Of a stretch of 64,000 bases of DNA, positions 27,678 to 38,573 are shown one piece after another (position 1 is the stretch's first letter; every line of letters starts with the position of its first letter). A model generated the notes under the pieces. That model did no database searches and was not told the DNA's origin. It worked only from the letters and a program-made list of their open reading frames with translations. Position numbers and translations under genes: made by a program. The stretch is taken from positions 1,612,001-1,676,000 of the forward strand of contig NZ_AP024545.1 of the NCBI RefSeq assembly GCF_018406605.1, in the 5' to 3' direction. The stretch comes from Noviluteimonas caseinilytica (GTDB lineage: Bacteria > Pseudomonadota > Gammaproteobacteria > Xanthomonadales > Xanthomonadaceae).

Positions 27678-29051
27678 ATGAGCGCTCCCCTGCACGTTGT
27701 CATCCTCGCTGCCGGCGAAGGCAAGCGCATGAAATCGAGCCTGCCCAAGGTGCTGCAGAAGATCGGCGGCAAGCCGATGCTCGCGCAGGTGATCGCCACC
27801 GCGCGCAGCCTGTCGCCCGCCGGCGTGCACGTGGTGTACGGGCATCGCGGCGACCAGGTGCTCAAGGTCTTCGCCGACCAGCCGGACCTCGTGTGGGCCG
27901 AACAGGCGCAGCAACTCGGCACCGCGCACGCGGTGCAGCAGGCGATGGCCAACGTGCCCGATGGTGCGCACGTCCTCGTGCTGTACGCCGACGTGCCGCT
28001 GATCACCGCGCAGACCTTGCGTCGCCTGCTCGAAGCGCCGGGGCGCCTGTCCGTGCTCGCCGCCGAACTCCCCGATCCCGCCGGCTACGGCCGCATCCTG
28101 CGCGACGCCGAAGGCCGCGTCGCCTCGATCATCGAACACAAGGACGCCGACGACGACCAGCGTGCGATCCGCCTGGTCAACACCGGCGTCATCGCCGCCG
28201 AATCCACCGCGCTCAAGCGCTGGCTGGCGCGCGTGTCCAACGACAACGCGCAGGGCGAGTACTACCTCACCGATGTGTTCCGCGAAGCCGCGCAGGAATT
28301 CAGCGCCGCGGAAATCGTGATTGCCACCGACCCGCTGGAAACCGAAGGCGCCAACGATCCCTGGCAGCTCGCCCAGCTCGAACGCGCGTTCCAGTTGCGC
28401 CAGGTGCGCGCGCTGTGCGTGGAAGGCGCGCGGTTCGCCGACCCGGCGCGCGTGGACATCCGCGGCGAGGTGTACGTGGGCCAGGATGTCGAGATCGATG
28501 TCGACGTGGTGTTCGAAGGCCGCGTGATGCTGGGCGACGGCGTGCGCATCGGCCCGTTCTGCCGCATCAAGGACGTCGTGCTGGCCTCGGGCACCGAAGT
28601 GCGCGCGCATTGCGACCTCGACGGCGCGCGCACGGAAGGCGCGGTCACCATCGGCCCGTTCGCGCGCCTGCGCCCCGGCACCGTGCTGGCCGACGGCGTG
28701 CACGTGGGCAACTTCGTCGAGACCAAGAACGCGAAGCTCGGCGTCGGCAGCAAGGCCAATCATCTGACCTACCTCGGCGATGCGGTCGTCGGCAGCGCGG
28801 TGAACATCGGCGCCGGCACGATCACCTGCAACTACGACGGCGTGAACAAGTCGACGACCACGATCGAGGACGGCGCCTTCATCGGATCCAACAGCGCGCT
28901 CGTCGCGCCGGTGACGATCGGCAAGGACGCGACGATCGGTGCGGGCTCCGTGATCACCAAGCGCGCCCCCGACGGCAAGCTGACGATCGCGCGCGGCAAG
29001 CAGGAAACGATCGAGGCGTGGCAGCGGCCGGTGAAGAAGCCGAAGGACTGA
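27678..29051 (+). CDS. glmU: bifunctional N-acetylglucosamine-1-P uridyltransferase / glucosamine-1-P acetyltransferase
   Basis: Makes UDP-GlcNAc for peptidoglycan and LPS. The 457-residue protein has an N-terminal nucleotidyltransferase domain (VVILAAGEGKRMKSSLPKVL, then YADVPLI) to about residue 230 and a C-terminal left-handed beta-helix with hexapeptide repeats (GTEVRAHCDLDGARTEGAVTIGPFARLRPG, ETKNAKLGVGSKANHLTYLGDA, IGAGTITCNYDGVNKSTT). Length is normal. A TAGAAT -10-like box lies about 42 bp before the start. Convergent with the sensor kinase gene, 4 bp apart. Confidence 0.96.
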   Translation: MSAPLHVVILAAGEGKRMKSSLPKVLQKIGGKPMLAQVIATARSLSPAGVHVVYGHRGDQVLKVFADQPDLVWAEQAQQLGTAHAVQQAMANVPDGAHVLVLYADVPLITAQTLRRLLEAPGRLSVLAAELPDPAGYGRILRDAEGRVASIIEHKDADDDQRAIRLVNTGVIAAESTALKRWLARVSNDNAQGEYYLTDVFREAAQEFSAAEIVIATDPLETEGANDPWQLAQLERAFQLRQVRALCVEGARFADPARVDIRGEVYVGQDVEIDVDVVFEGRVMLGDGVRIGPFCRIKDVVLASGTEVRAHCDLDGARTEGAVTIGPFARLRPGTVLADGVHVGNFVETKNAKLGVGSKANHLTYLGDAVVGSAVNIGAGTITCNYDGVNKSTTTIEDGAFIGSNSALVAPVTIGKDATIGAGSVITKRAPDGKLTIARGKQETIEAWQRPVKKPKD

Positions 29052-29055
29052 CGCG

Positions 29056-30424
29056 TCAGACCGCGTCGGGCAACACCATCGCCACGCACAGGCCGCCGCC
29101 GTCGCGATTCAACAGCGCGATGCGGCCGCCATGCGCTTCCGCGATCTCGCGTGCAAGCGCGAGGCCCAGCCCGGTACCGTGGCGCTTCGTCGAATAGAAC
29201 GGCAACAACGCATTCGCGAGCACCGCTTCGTTCATGCCGGTGCCGCGATCGAGCACTTCGATGCGCCACGAGCCCGGAAGGTGCTTCAGCCCCAGCACCA
29301 CTTCACGCGGGGACGATCCTGATTCGTGCGCGTTCTTGAGCAGGTTGAGCAGGCACTGCTCCAGCTGCGCCGCATCGAAGCGGCCGATGCCCGCTTCGGC
29401 CGGGCCGTCGTACACGAATTCCACCTGCGAACGCAGCTGCGCGACGAAGCGCTTCCAGTCCACGGCTTCCAGGCGCGGCGCCGGCAACTTGGCGAACCGT
29501 GCGTAGTCGCGGATGAAGCCTTCGAGATGCCGTGCGCGATCCTCGATCGTGGCCAGTGCATTCGGCAGCCGTTCCAGCTGGCCGCGCTTGAGCAGTTCCG
29601 CGCCGGAATGCGCGAGCGAGGCGATCGGCGCCAGCGAGTTGTTCAACTCGTGGCTGATGACGCGGATGACCTTCTTCCACGTCTGCACTTCCTGGCGCCG
29701 CAATTCCGCGGTGAGCTGGCGCAGCAGGATGAGTTCGTGCTTGCGGCCGTTCAACCGGAACGCGCGGCGCGCGAGGTGGTAGATCTCTTCGCTGTCGTCC
29801 TCGCCGACGGTGAACATGCCGTCACCGCCGCGCTGCAAGGCTTCGCGCAAGGCCTCCGGCGAGCGCGCCAGCAGGTCTTCGAACGACTGGCCTTCGAGCT
29901 TGCGTCCTTCGCCCAGCAACTTCCGCGCGGCGAGGTTGGCGTGGACGATGCGGCGATGCGGGTCGACCAGCATCATGGCCACCGGCGTGTGCTGCACCAT
30001 CGTGTCGAGCAGCAGCTCGCGCTGCACGAGCGCCAGGCGCTGGTCGCGCAACGCATCGCCGAGGTGGTTGTGCGCGGCGACCAGCTCCTCCAGGTCCACC
30101 GAGCCCTTCCACGACAGGCCGAACCCGAAGTCGCCGTCGCGATAACTGGCGACGGTGCCGCTCAGCGCGCGGAACAACGCATGCATCGGCCCGAACGCGC
30201 GCCGCACGTGGTACCAGAGCACCGGCAGCAACACGAGCGCAGCCAGCGCGATCGCCTGCCACGGATTGTCGAGCACCGTGAGGAACCACAACGCCAGCGA
30301 TGCGGCCGCGACCATGTACGCGGCGGCGAGCACCGTCACCGTGGTCGCCAACGGCAGGCGCCGCGCCCAGCCCCGGTGTTCACGCAGGTGCGTGACCGGT
30401 TTGCTGGCCGCGGGGCGCGCGTCG

Positions 30425-30432
<8 letters not shown>
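29056..30432 (-). CDS. NtrY-like sensor histidine kinase
   Basis: A 458-residue inner-membrane kinase: two close helices near residues 27-75 with almost no periplasmic loop, a HAMP-like segment, a PAS-type domain (MLVDPHRRIVHANLAARKLLG), a HisKA box with phospho-His in VISHELNNSLAPIASLAHS, and a HATPase domain (N-box LNLLKNAHES, GTGLGLALAREIAEAHGG). The HELNNSL box is the HPK4/NtrB-NtrY type. The start is a GTG at 30432 that overlaps the stop of the regulator gene by 8 bases, so the two are translationally coupled. It is the last gene of the exporter operon and should phosphorylate the adjacent NtrC-type regulator. The tiny sensor region suggests an intramembrane or cytoplasmic signal. Confidence 0.85.
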
Positions 30433-31768
<1,336 letters not shown>

Positions 31769-31851
31769 GTGCGAAGCGTACAGGCTGGGCGATCGTGAAA
31801 GGACTGCGCCGCCCGGAGGCGGCGCAGGAGACACCCCGTGGGGGAGGTGTG

Positions 31852-33081
31852 TCAGACGGAACGCGTGGCCACGGCCGGCGGCACCGCGGCGGCGCGCCGC
31901 GCGGGACCGAACACCGACACCTGGCCCAGCAGCCACAGCACCACCGCGCCGATCGGCAGGTACAGGATCGGCAGGCGCGGCAGTTCGTACTTGCCCATCA
32001 GCATCTGGTTGATGCCGAAGGCCAGGACCATGCCGAGCACGATGCCGAGCGTGGCGAGCAGGAAGTTCTCGGTCTGGAAGTAGCGCAGGATCTGGCCCTT
32101 CGTCGCGCCCAGCGCGCGCCGCACGCCGATCTGCCGCGTGCGCTGCTGCACCCAGAAGCTGGCCAGGCCCACGATGCCGAGCGCGGTGACGATCAGCAGC
32201 GCCACGATCACCGCCGACAGCATCCACGCCATCGAACGATCGCCGCGGAAGAAATCGGAACGCATCTCTTCCATCGTCTGCTTCTCGGTGACCAGGCGGT
32301 TGTTGGCGTTGCCGAGCAACGTCTTTTCCGCCGCGGCGAGCGTGGCCTGGCGCTGGCCCGGATCGTCCACGCGGAGCACGTAGTTGCCGCCGACCGTGTA
32401 GGGCACGCGCACCGGCAACAGCTGCGCGTATTCGAACTCGCCGAAACCGCCGTTGTTGTTGGGGCGCACCATGTGCTCGATGATCCCGACCACGCGCGTG
32501 GGTTCGTCGCCCCAGCTGTAGTACTGCTTGCCGATCGGGTTTTCGCCGGGCCACAGCTTGTCGGCCGTCGCGCGCGTCAGGATCGCCACGTGCGGCTGGA
32601 CCTTGCTGTTCGGCTTGTCCATGTCCTCCCACGTCACGACGTCTTCGGGCGTGAAGTTGCGGCCGGCGACGATCTTCAGGCCCATCGTGCCGACGAACTG
32701 CACGTCGCCCATGTAGACGGTGGCGTTGAGGTTCTGGTGCGTCTGTTCCTTCGTCAGGTTGACGCTGCTGTTCCAGGAACTGTTGTTGAAGGGCACCTGG
32801 TTGGTCACCGTGGCGTCCTTGACGCCGGGCAGCGCGCGCAGGGCCGCCAGGTCGCTCTGCGTGAGCGCGCCGGCGTTGTCGTTCGTGCCGATGCCACCGG
32901 CCTGCACGCGCACGATGTGCGTCTCGTCGAAGCCGCTGGTGCGGTTGATCGCCTCCAGGCGTTGGCTGATCAGGAACAACGCGTTGCAGATGATCGCGCA
33001 GCTCAGGGCGATCTCCAGCACGATGAGGGAGGCCGCGGTCTTGTGCCGGCGGAGCGTGGAAAGGATGGGGCGGAGTTCCAT
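31852..33081 (-). CDS. FtsX/MacB-type ABC transporter permease (second)
   Basis: A 409-residue permease: N-terminal helix (KTAASLIVLEIALSCAIICNALFLI), a large periplasmic MacB_PCD domain (residues about 45-280) and the C-terminal three-helix FtsX domain with VGLASFWVQQRTRQIGVRRALGATKGQILRYF. This is the MacB/LolC topology but without a fused ATPase, which is encoded separately at 34425-35141. AGGGAG precedes ATG 33081. Together with the neighbouring permease it should form a heterodimer that works by mechanotransmission with the membrane fusion protein. Confidence 0.85.
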   Translation of the reverse strand: MELRPILSTLRRHKTAASLIVLEIALSCAIICNALFLISQRLEAINRTSGFDETHIVRVQAGGIGTNDNAGALTQSDLAALRALPGVKDATVTNQVPFNNSSWNSSVNLTKEQTHQNLNATVYMGDVQFVGTMGLKIVAGRNFTPEDVVTWEDMDKPNSKVQPHVAILTRATADKLWPGENPIGKQYYSWGDEPTRVVGIIEHMVRPNNNGGFGEFEYAQLLPVRVPYTVGGNYVLRVDDPGQRQATLAAAEKTLLGNANNRLVTEKQTMEEMRSDFFRGDRSMAWMLSAVIVALLIVTALGIVGLASFWVQQRTRQIGVRRALGATKGQILRYFQTENFLLATLGIVLGMVLAFGINQMLMGKYELPRLPILYLPIGAVVLWLLGQVSVFGPARRAAAVPPAVATRSV

Positions 33082-33092
33082 GGCGGGCTCCC

Positions 33093-34412
33093 TTACTGCG
33101 ACTTGAGTTGGACGGCGGGCGTCACCTGGCACGCATGCCAGGCGGGCACGAGCCCGGCGAGCACGCTGGCGATGACGGCCAGCGCGAACGTAGCGAGGAA
33201 CATGGTCGGATCCAGGTGCGCGAGGTCCGCGTAACCGACCGGCTGCTGGCGCACGGCCCACAGGCCGAGCATCGCAAGGCCCAGGCCCAGCACGCCGCCG
33301 GCAAGACCGACCGTGCCGGCTTCCACCAGGCACTGCGCGAAGATCGCGCGGCGCGAGGCACCGAGCGCGCGACGCACGCCGATTTCACCGGAGCGACGCA
33401 GGAACTTGGCGAGCAGCAGGCCGACCGTGTTGAGCAGGCACACCGCAAGGAAGCCGAAGGCGAGCCACACCTGCAGGCGCACGTCGCTCGGGACGACATT
33501 CCTGAAGTCCAGCCACTCCATCACGTTGCGCAGGCGCACGTTGGTCGGACGCGCGTAGCGGCCCGCGGCGTGCTGGTTGTCGGAATAGTTGGTGAGGTAG
33601 CGCTTGTACGCCTCGGCCTTTTCCGGCGTGTCCAGCTGCACCCAGTACTGCATCCAGGTGCACGGTGCGTTGACGCCGGTTTCGCCTTCCGGATCGTCCT
33701 CGCCATCCTTGTGGTCGTCCCAGCAGTCCATCGAACCGTTGCGGCCCATCTTGAGGTCGCGCGACGTGGTGAAGGGCAGGTAGATCTGTTCGGCTTCGCC
33801 GTAGCGATCGGAGTTGAGGTCGTAGAACTTCGGCTTCGGGCGGAAGTCCTCCATCACGCCGACGACGCGGAAGTCGGTGCCGTCCATGCGCAGGGTCTTG
33901 CCAACCGCCTGCACGGTGCCGTACAGCTTTTCGGCGAGCTTGCGCGTGATCACCGCCACGCGGTCGTGCGCGTCGTCCTGCGCCTTGTTCCAGCCGCTGC
34001 CGGCGAGGAAGGGCGGCTCGAACATCGGGAAGAAGTCCGCCGAGGTGTAGCGCGCATCGAGCGCGAAGGGTTCCAGGCCCGCGCGCTCGGGTTGCACGGC
34101 CACGCCGCCGCCGGTCATCAGCGCCTGGCGATCGCCCTTGGCTTCGCGCAGCAGCTGTTCGGCGTCGTAGCGCGTCACCTGGTCGTCGGGTTCCTCGCCC
34201 GGGGTGTAGCCGTCCATGCTTTGCGGATCCAGCTGCGGGATGAAGAGCTTCGCGCTCTTCTGCGGGATCGGATCGCCCGACAGCACGTGGAAGACGGTGA
34301 GCGTGGTCATGCTGGCGCCGATGCCCAGCGCGATCGCCAGCACCATCAGCGCGGTGAGCACGCGATTGCGCCGGAAACTGCGCAACGCGAGGTCGAAGTA
34401 GTAGGCGAACAT
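33093..34412 (-). CDS. FtsX/MacB-type ABC transporter permease (first)
   Basis: A 439-residue permease of the same type as its neighbour: N-terminal helix (RVLTALMVLAIALGIGASMTTLTVFHVLSG), a large periplasmic domain with an acidic insert around DCWDDHKDGEDDPEGETG and paired Cys residues, then three C-terminal helices with FLRRSGEIGVRRALGASRRAIFAQ. It lies 11 bp upstream of the second permease. The two share fold and order but little sequence outside the FtsX domain, so they are old paralogs. Confidence 0.85.
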   Translation of the reverse strand: MFAYYFDLALRSFRRNRVLTALMVLAIALGIGASMTTLTVFHVLSGDPIPQKSAKLFIPQLDPQSMDGYTPGEEPDDQVTRYDAEQLLREAKGDRQALMTGGGVAVQPERAGLEPFALDARYTSADFFPMFEPPFLAGSGWNKAQDDAHDRVAVITRKLAEKLYGTVQAVGKTLRMDGTDFRVVGVMEDFRPKPKFYDLNSDRYGEAEQIYLPFTTSRDLKMGRNGSMDCWDDHKDGEDDPEGETGVNAPCTWMQYWVQLDTPEKAEAYKRYLTNYSDNQHAAGRYARPTNVRLRNVMEWLDFRNVVPSDVRLQVWLAFGFLAVCLLNTVGLLLAKFLRRSGEIGVRRALGASRRAIFAQCLVEAGTVGLAGGVLGLGLAMLGLWAVRQQPVGYADLAHLDPTMFLATFALAVIASVLAGLVPAWHACQVTPAVQLKSQ

Positions 34413-34424
34413 GGCGTTGCCTCC

Positions 34425-35141
34425 TCAGGATTCGGCGAGCGAGGCCGCGGCCACGCGGATCAGGCTCGGTTCGACCGACAGGTCGGTGGCCATGCCGTCG
34501 ACGATGTGCACGTTGCGCTGCGCGCGCGCGGCCAGTTCCGGATCGTGCGTGACCATCACGATCGTGGTGCCGGCGGCGTTGATTTCCTCGAGCAGCTCGA
34601 GCACGCCGCGCGCCATCTGCGAATCCAGGTTGCCCGTGGGTTCGTCGGCGAGCAGCAGGCGCGGCGTGCCGGCGAGCGCACGCGCGATGGCCGCGCGCTG
34701 CTGCTGGCCGCCCGAGAGTTCGGCGGGGAAGTGCTTCATGCGCGACCCCAGGCCCACGCGGCCCAGCGCATCTTCGATGCGCTTCTTGCGCTCGGCGGCG
34801 TTCATGCCGCGGTAGCGCAGCGGGACGTCGACGTTGTCGAACAGGTTGAGGTCGGGGATGAGGTTGAAGCTCTGGAAGATGAAGCCGATCTTCTGGTTGC
34901 GCAGCTTGGAGCGCGCGTCGTCCGACAGGCCGCTCACGTCTTCGCCATCCAGGTGGTATTCGCCGCCGGTGAAGGATTCCAGCAGGCCGGCGATGTTGAG
35001 GAACGTCGTCTTGCCCGAGCCCGAGGGGCCGGTGACGGCGACGAACTCGCCTTCGCGCACATGCAGGTCGAGCGAACGCAGCGCGTGGGTTTCGACGAGT
35101 TCGGTGCGGTAGACCTTGGTGACCTGGCGCATGTCGAGCAT
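34425..35141 (-). CDS. MacB/LolD-type ABC transporter ATP-binding protein
   Basis: A 238-residue ATPase: Walker A GPSGSGKTT near residue 39, the Q-loop in GFIFQSFNLIPDLN, signature LSGGQQQRAAIARAL, Walker B LLLADEPTGNLDS and the switch His in VTHDPEL. The LDSQMARGVLELLEEINAAGTTIVMVTH region is typical of the LolD/MacB group that serves FtsX-like permeases. Encoded between the membrane fusion protein and the two permeases. Confidence 0.9.
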   Translation of the reverse strand: MLDMRQVTKVYRTELVETHALRSLDLHVREGEFVAVTGPSGSGKTTFLNIAGLLESFTGGEYHLDGEDVSGLSDDARSKLRNQKIGFIFQSFNLIPDLNLFDNVDVPLRYRGMNAAERKKRIEDALGRVGLGSRMKHFPAELSGGQQQRAAIARALAGTPRLLLADEPTGNLDSQMARGVLELLEEINAAGTTIVMVTHDPELAARAQRNVHIVDGMATDLSVEPSLIRVAAASLAES

Positions 35142-35219
35142 GACGGTGTTCCTTCTGACGGATTCGGATTTGGTGGAAGCGGGGATCGGGATGCTTGGGG
35201 GAGGAAAAACGTTGCGTCG

Positions 35220-36518
35220 TTAGTGGATGGAGATGCGTTCCGCGTCGCCGAACTGGTCGCTGCCGGAGACCACGATGCGGTCGCCTTCCTTGACGCCGTC
35301 GAGCAGTTCCACCGCGCTCAGGCTGCTGGTGCCGACGCGCACCGGACGCTTGATGGCGGTGTCGCCGTCCATGACCCATGCGCTGCGGCCGCCGCCTTCG
35401 TCGACGAACGGACCGCGTTCGACCTGCAGCACGTTCTTGCGCGTGTCCATCACGATGCGCGCGGACAGGCGCTGGTTCTGGCGCAGGCCCGGCGGCTGCT
35501 TGCCGGCGAAGCGCAGGCGCGCAGTGACTTCGCCATTCACGACTTCCGGCGACACGGCGGCTACCTGCGCGGCGAACGGATCGCCGCCCGCGTTGCGGAT
35601 CTGCGCGGGCATGCCGATGCCGAGGTCGCGCGCGAAGCTTTCCGGCACCTTGATCTCGACTTCGAACTCGGACAGGTCGACGACGCTCAGCACCGGCGCG
35701 TTCTGCGCGACGTTGGCGCGCTGCGCCACCTGCACCTGGCCCACCTGGCCATCGAACGGCGCACGCAGCGTGAGGCGCGCGACCTGGCGCTGCAGTTCCA
35801 CCACGACCGCGCGCTGGCGATCGGCGAGCAGCTTCTTGTTGCGCGTATCCAGGCCCGCGCCCTGGCCCGTCAGCGAGAGATCGCTCTTCGCATGCGACAG
35901 GCCGATGTCGGCCTTCTTCAGCGAGTCCTGCGCGCGCGCCACGTCGACCTGCGCGACGGCGCCGCCTTCGTAGGCCTTCTGGTTGCGCTCGAGGTCGCGC
36001 ACCGCGGCCTGGCGATCGATGTTGGCCTGGTCGAGCAGCTTGCGGGCGTTGGCGCGCGCGAGTTCCGCATCCAGGCCGGCGCGGCTGGCTTCGGCTTCCA
36101 GGCTGGCGAGCGTGGCTTCTTCCTGCGCGAGCTGGCTCCGCAATTCGGGGCTGTCGATCTCGGCGAGCGGCTGGTCCTTGGTGACCTTGTCGCCGGCAAC
36201 GACTTTCAGCGTGACCGTGCCGCCCGCGATCGCGTACAGCACCGGGCTGTTGGCGGCGATGACGCGACCGTCGGCGGAGATGTCGCGCACGAGGTCGCCG
36301 CGCGTGACTTCCGCGATGCGCACGCGTGACGAATCGACCGAGCGGTTGCCGGCGCTCCAGCCGGTGGCGACCCAGCCGATCATCAGCAGCAGGCCGACGC
36401 CGGCGGCGCCGCCGATGAGCCACGACTTCTTCAGCGGCGGCAGGCGGCGGCCGGTGGACGACGACGCGGGGGGCGGGGAGAGGGGACGATCCTGTCCGGA
36501 GGTGTCGCGGATGCTCAT
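35220..36518 (-). CDS. MacA/HlyD-type periplasmic membrane fusion protein
   Basis: A 432-residue protein with an N-terminal anchor helix near residues 32-52 (WLIGGAAGVGLLLMIGWVATG), a lipoyl half (TLKVVAGDKVTKDQPLAEIDSPEL), a long coiled-coil hairpin (about 115-245), the second lipoyl half (LRAPFDGQVGQVQVA) and beta-barrel and membrane-proximal domains. It should link the ABC permeases to a TolC-like channel, which is not encoded nearby. First gene of the operon, about 29 bases from the predicted sigma-54 start point. No strong RBS precedes ATG 36518. Confidence 0.86.
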   Translation of the reverse strand: MSIRDTSGQDRPLSPPPASSSTGRRLPPLKKSWLIGGAAGVGLLLMIGWVATGWSAGNRSVDSSRVRIAEVTRGDLVRDISADGRVIAANSPVLYAIAGGTVTLKVVAGDKVTKDQPLAEIDSPELRSQLAQEEATLASLEAEASRAGLDAELARANARKLLDQANIDRQAAVRDLERNQKAYEGGAVAQVDVARAQDSLKKADIGLSHAKSDLSLTGQGAGLDTRNKKLLADRQRAVVVELQRQVARLTLRAPFDGQVGQVQVAQRANVAQNAPVLSVVDLSEFEVEIKVPESFARDLGIGMPAQIRNAGGDPFAAQVAAVSPEVVNGEVTARLRFAGKQPPGLRQNQRLSARIVMDTRKNVLQVERGPFVDEGGGRSAWVMDGDTAIKRPVRVGTSSLSAVELLDGVKEGDRIVVSGSDQFGDAERISIH

Positions 36519-36556
36519 GGGGCGGGTCGGGCTCGCAAAGGGCACTACCCACAAGG

Positions 36557-36573
36557 AAGCACGGTTCGTGCCA
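36557..36573 (-). promoter_or_regulatory. sigma-54 (RpoN) promoter of the exporter/two-component operon
   Basis: On the minus strand the site reads TGGCACG-AACC-GTGCT against the consensus TGGCACG-N4-TTGCW: the -24 element is perfect, the -12 element has one mismatch, and GG-to-GC spacing is exactly right. Predicted start of transcription is near 36547, 29 bases before the membrane fusion gene. The operon itself encodes an NtrC-type activator, which a sigma-54 promoter needs. Confidence 0.65.
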
Positions 36574-36610
36574 GCTGCAAGGCCTTGATTTGCAAGGGCA
36601 CGTCCGCATC

Positions 36611-36651
36611 TGTCCGGGTGTCCACGCGGACACGACGGCGGACGGCGGACA
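36611..36651. promoter_or_regulatory. candidate enhancer: TGTCC / GGACA palindromes
   Basis: TGTCC half-sites at 36611-36615 and 36619-36623 and GGACA at 36628-36632 and 36647-36651; the middle pair forms the perfect palindrome TGTCCACGCGGACA (36619-36632). They lie about 65-105 bp upstream of the predicted sigma-54 start, the usual place for NtrC-type activator sites. The same DNA is upstream of glmS on the other strand. Confidence 0.5.
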
Positions 36652-36719
36652 GTGCCTGCAGAGCTTGGCGCGTCGCGGGCCCCGTAAACTACGAACGACT
36701 TCCAGGAGTGTCCCCCTAC

Positions 36720-38558
<1,839 letters not shown>

Positions 38559-38573
38559 CGCGAGCGCGTTTGC

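Noticed and set aside
31852..36518. Treating the MacAB-like operon as the exporter of the lanthipeptide-like product
   Set aside because: Only proximity supports it; glmS lies between on the other strand and the operon has its own sigma-54 control.
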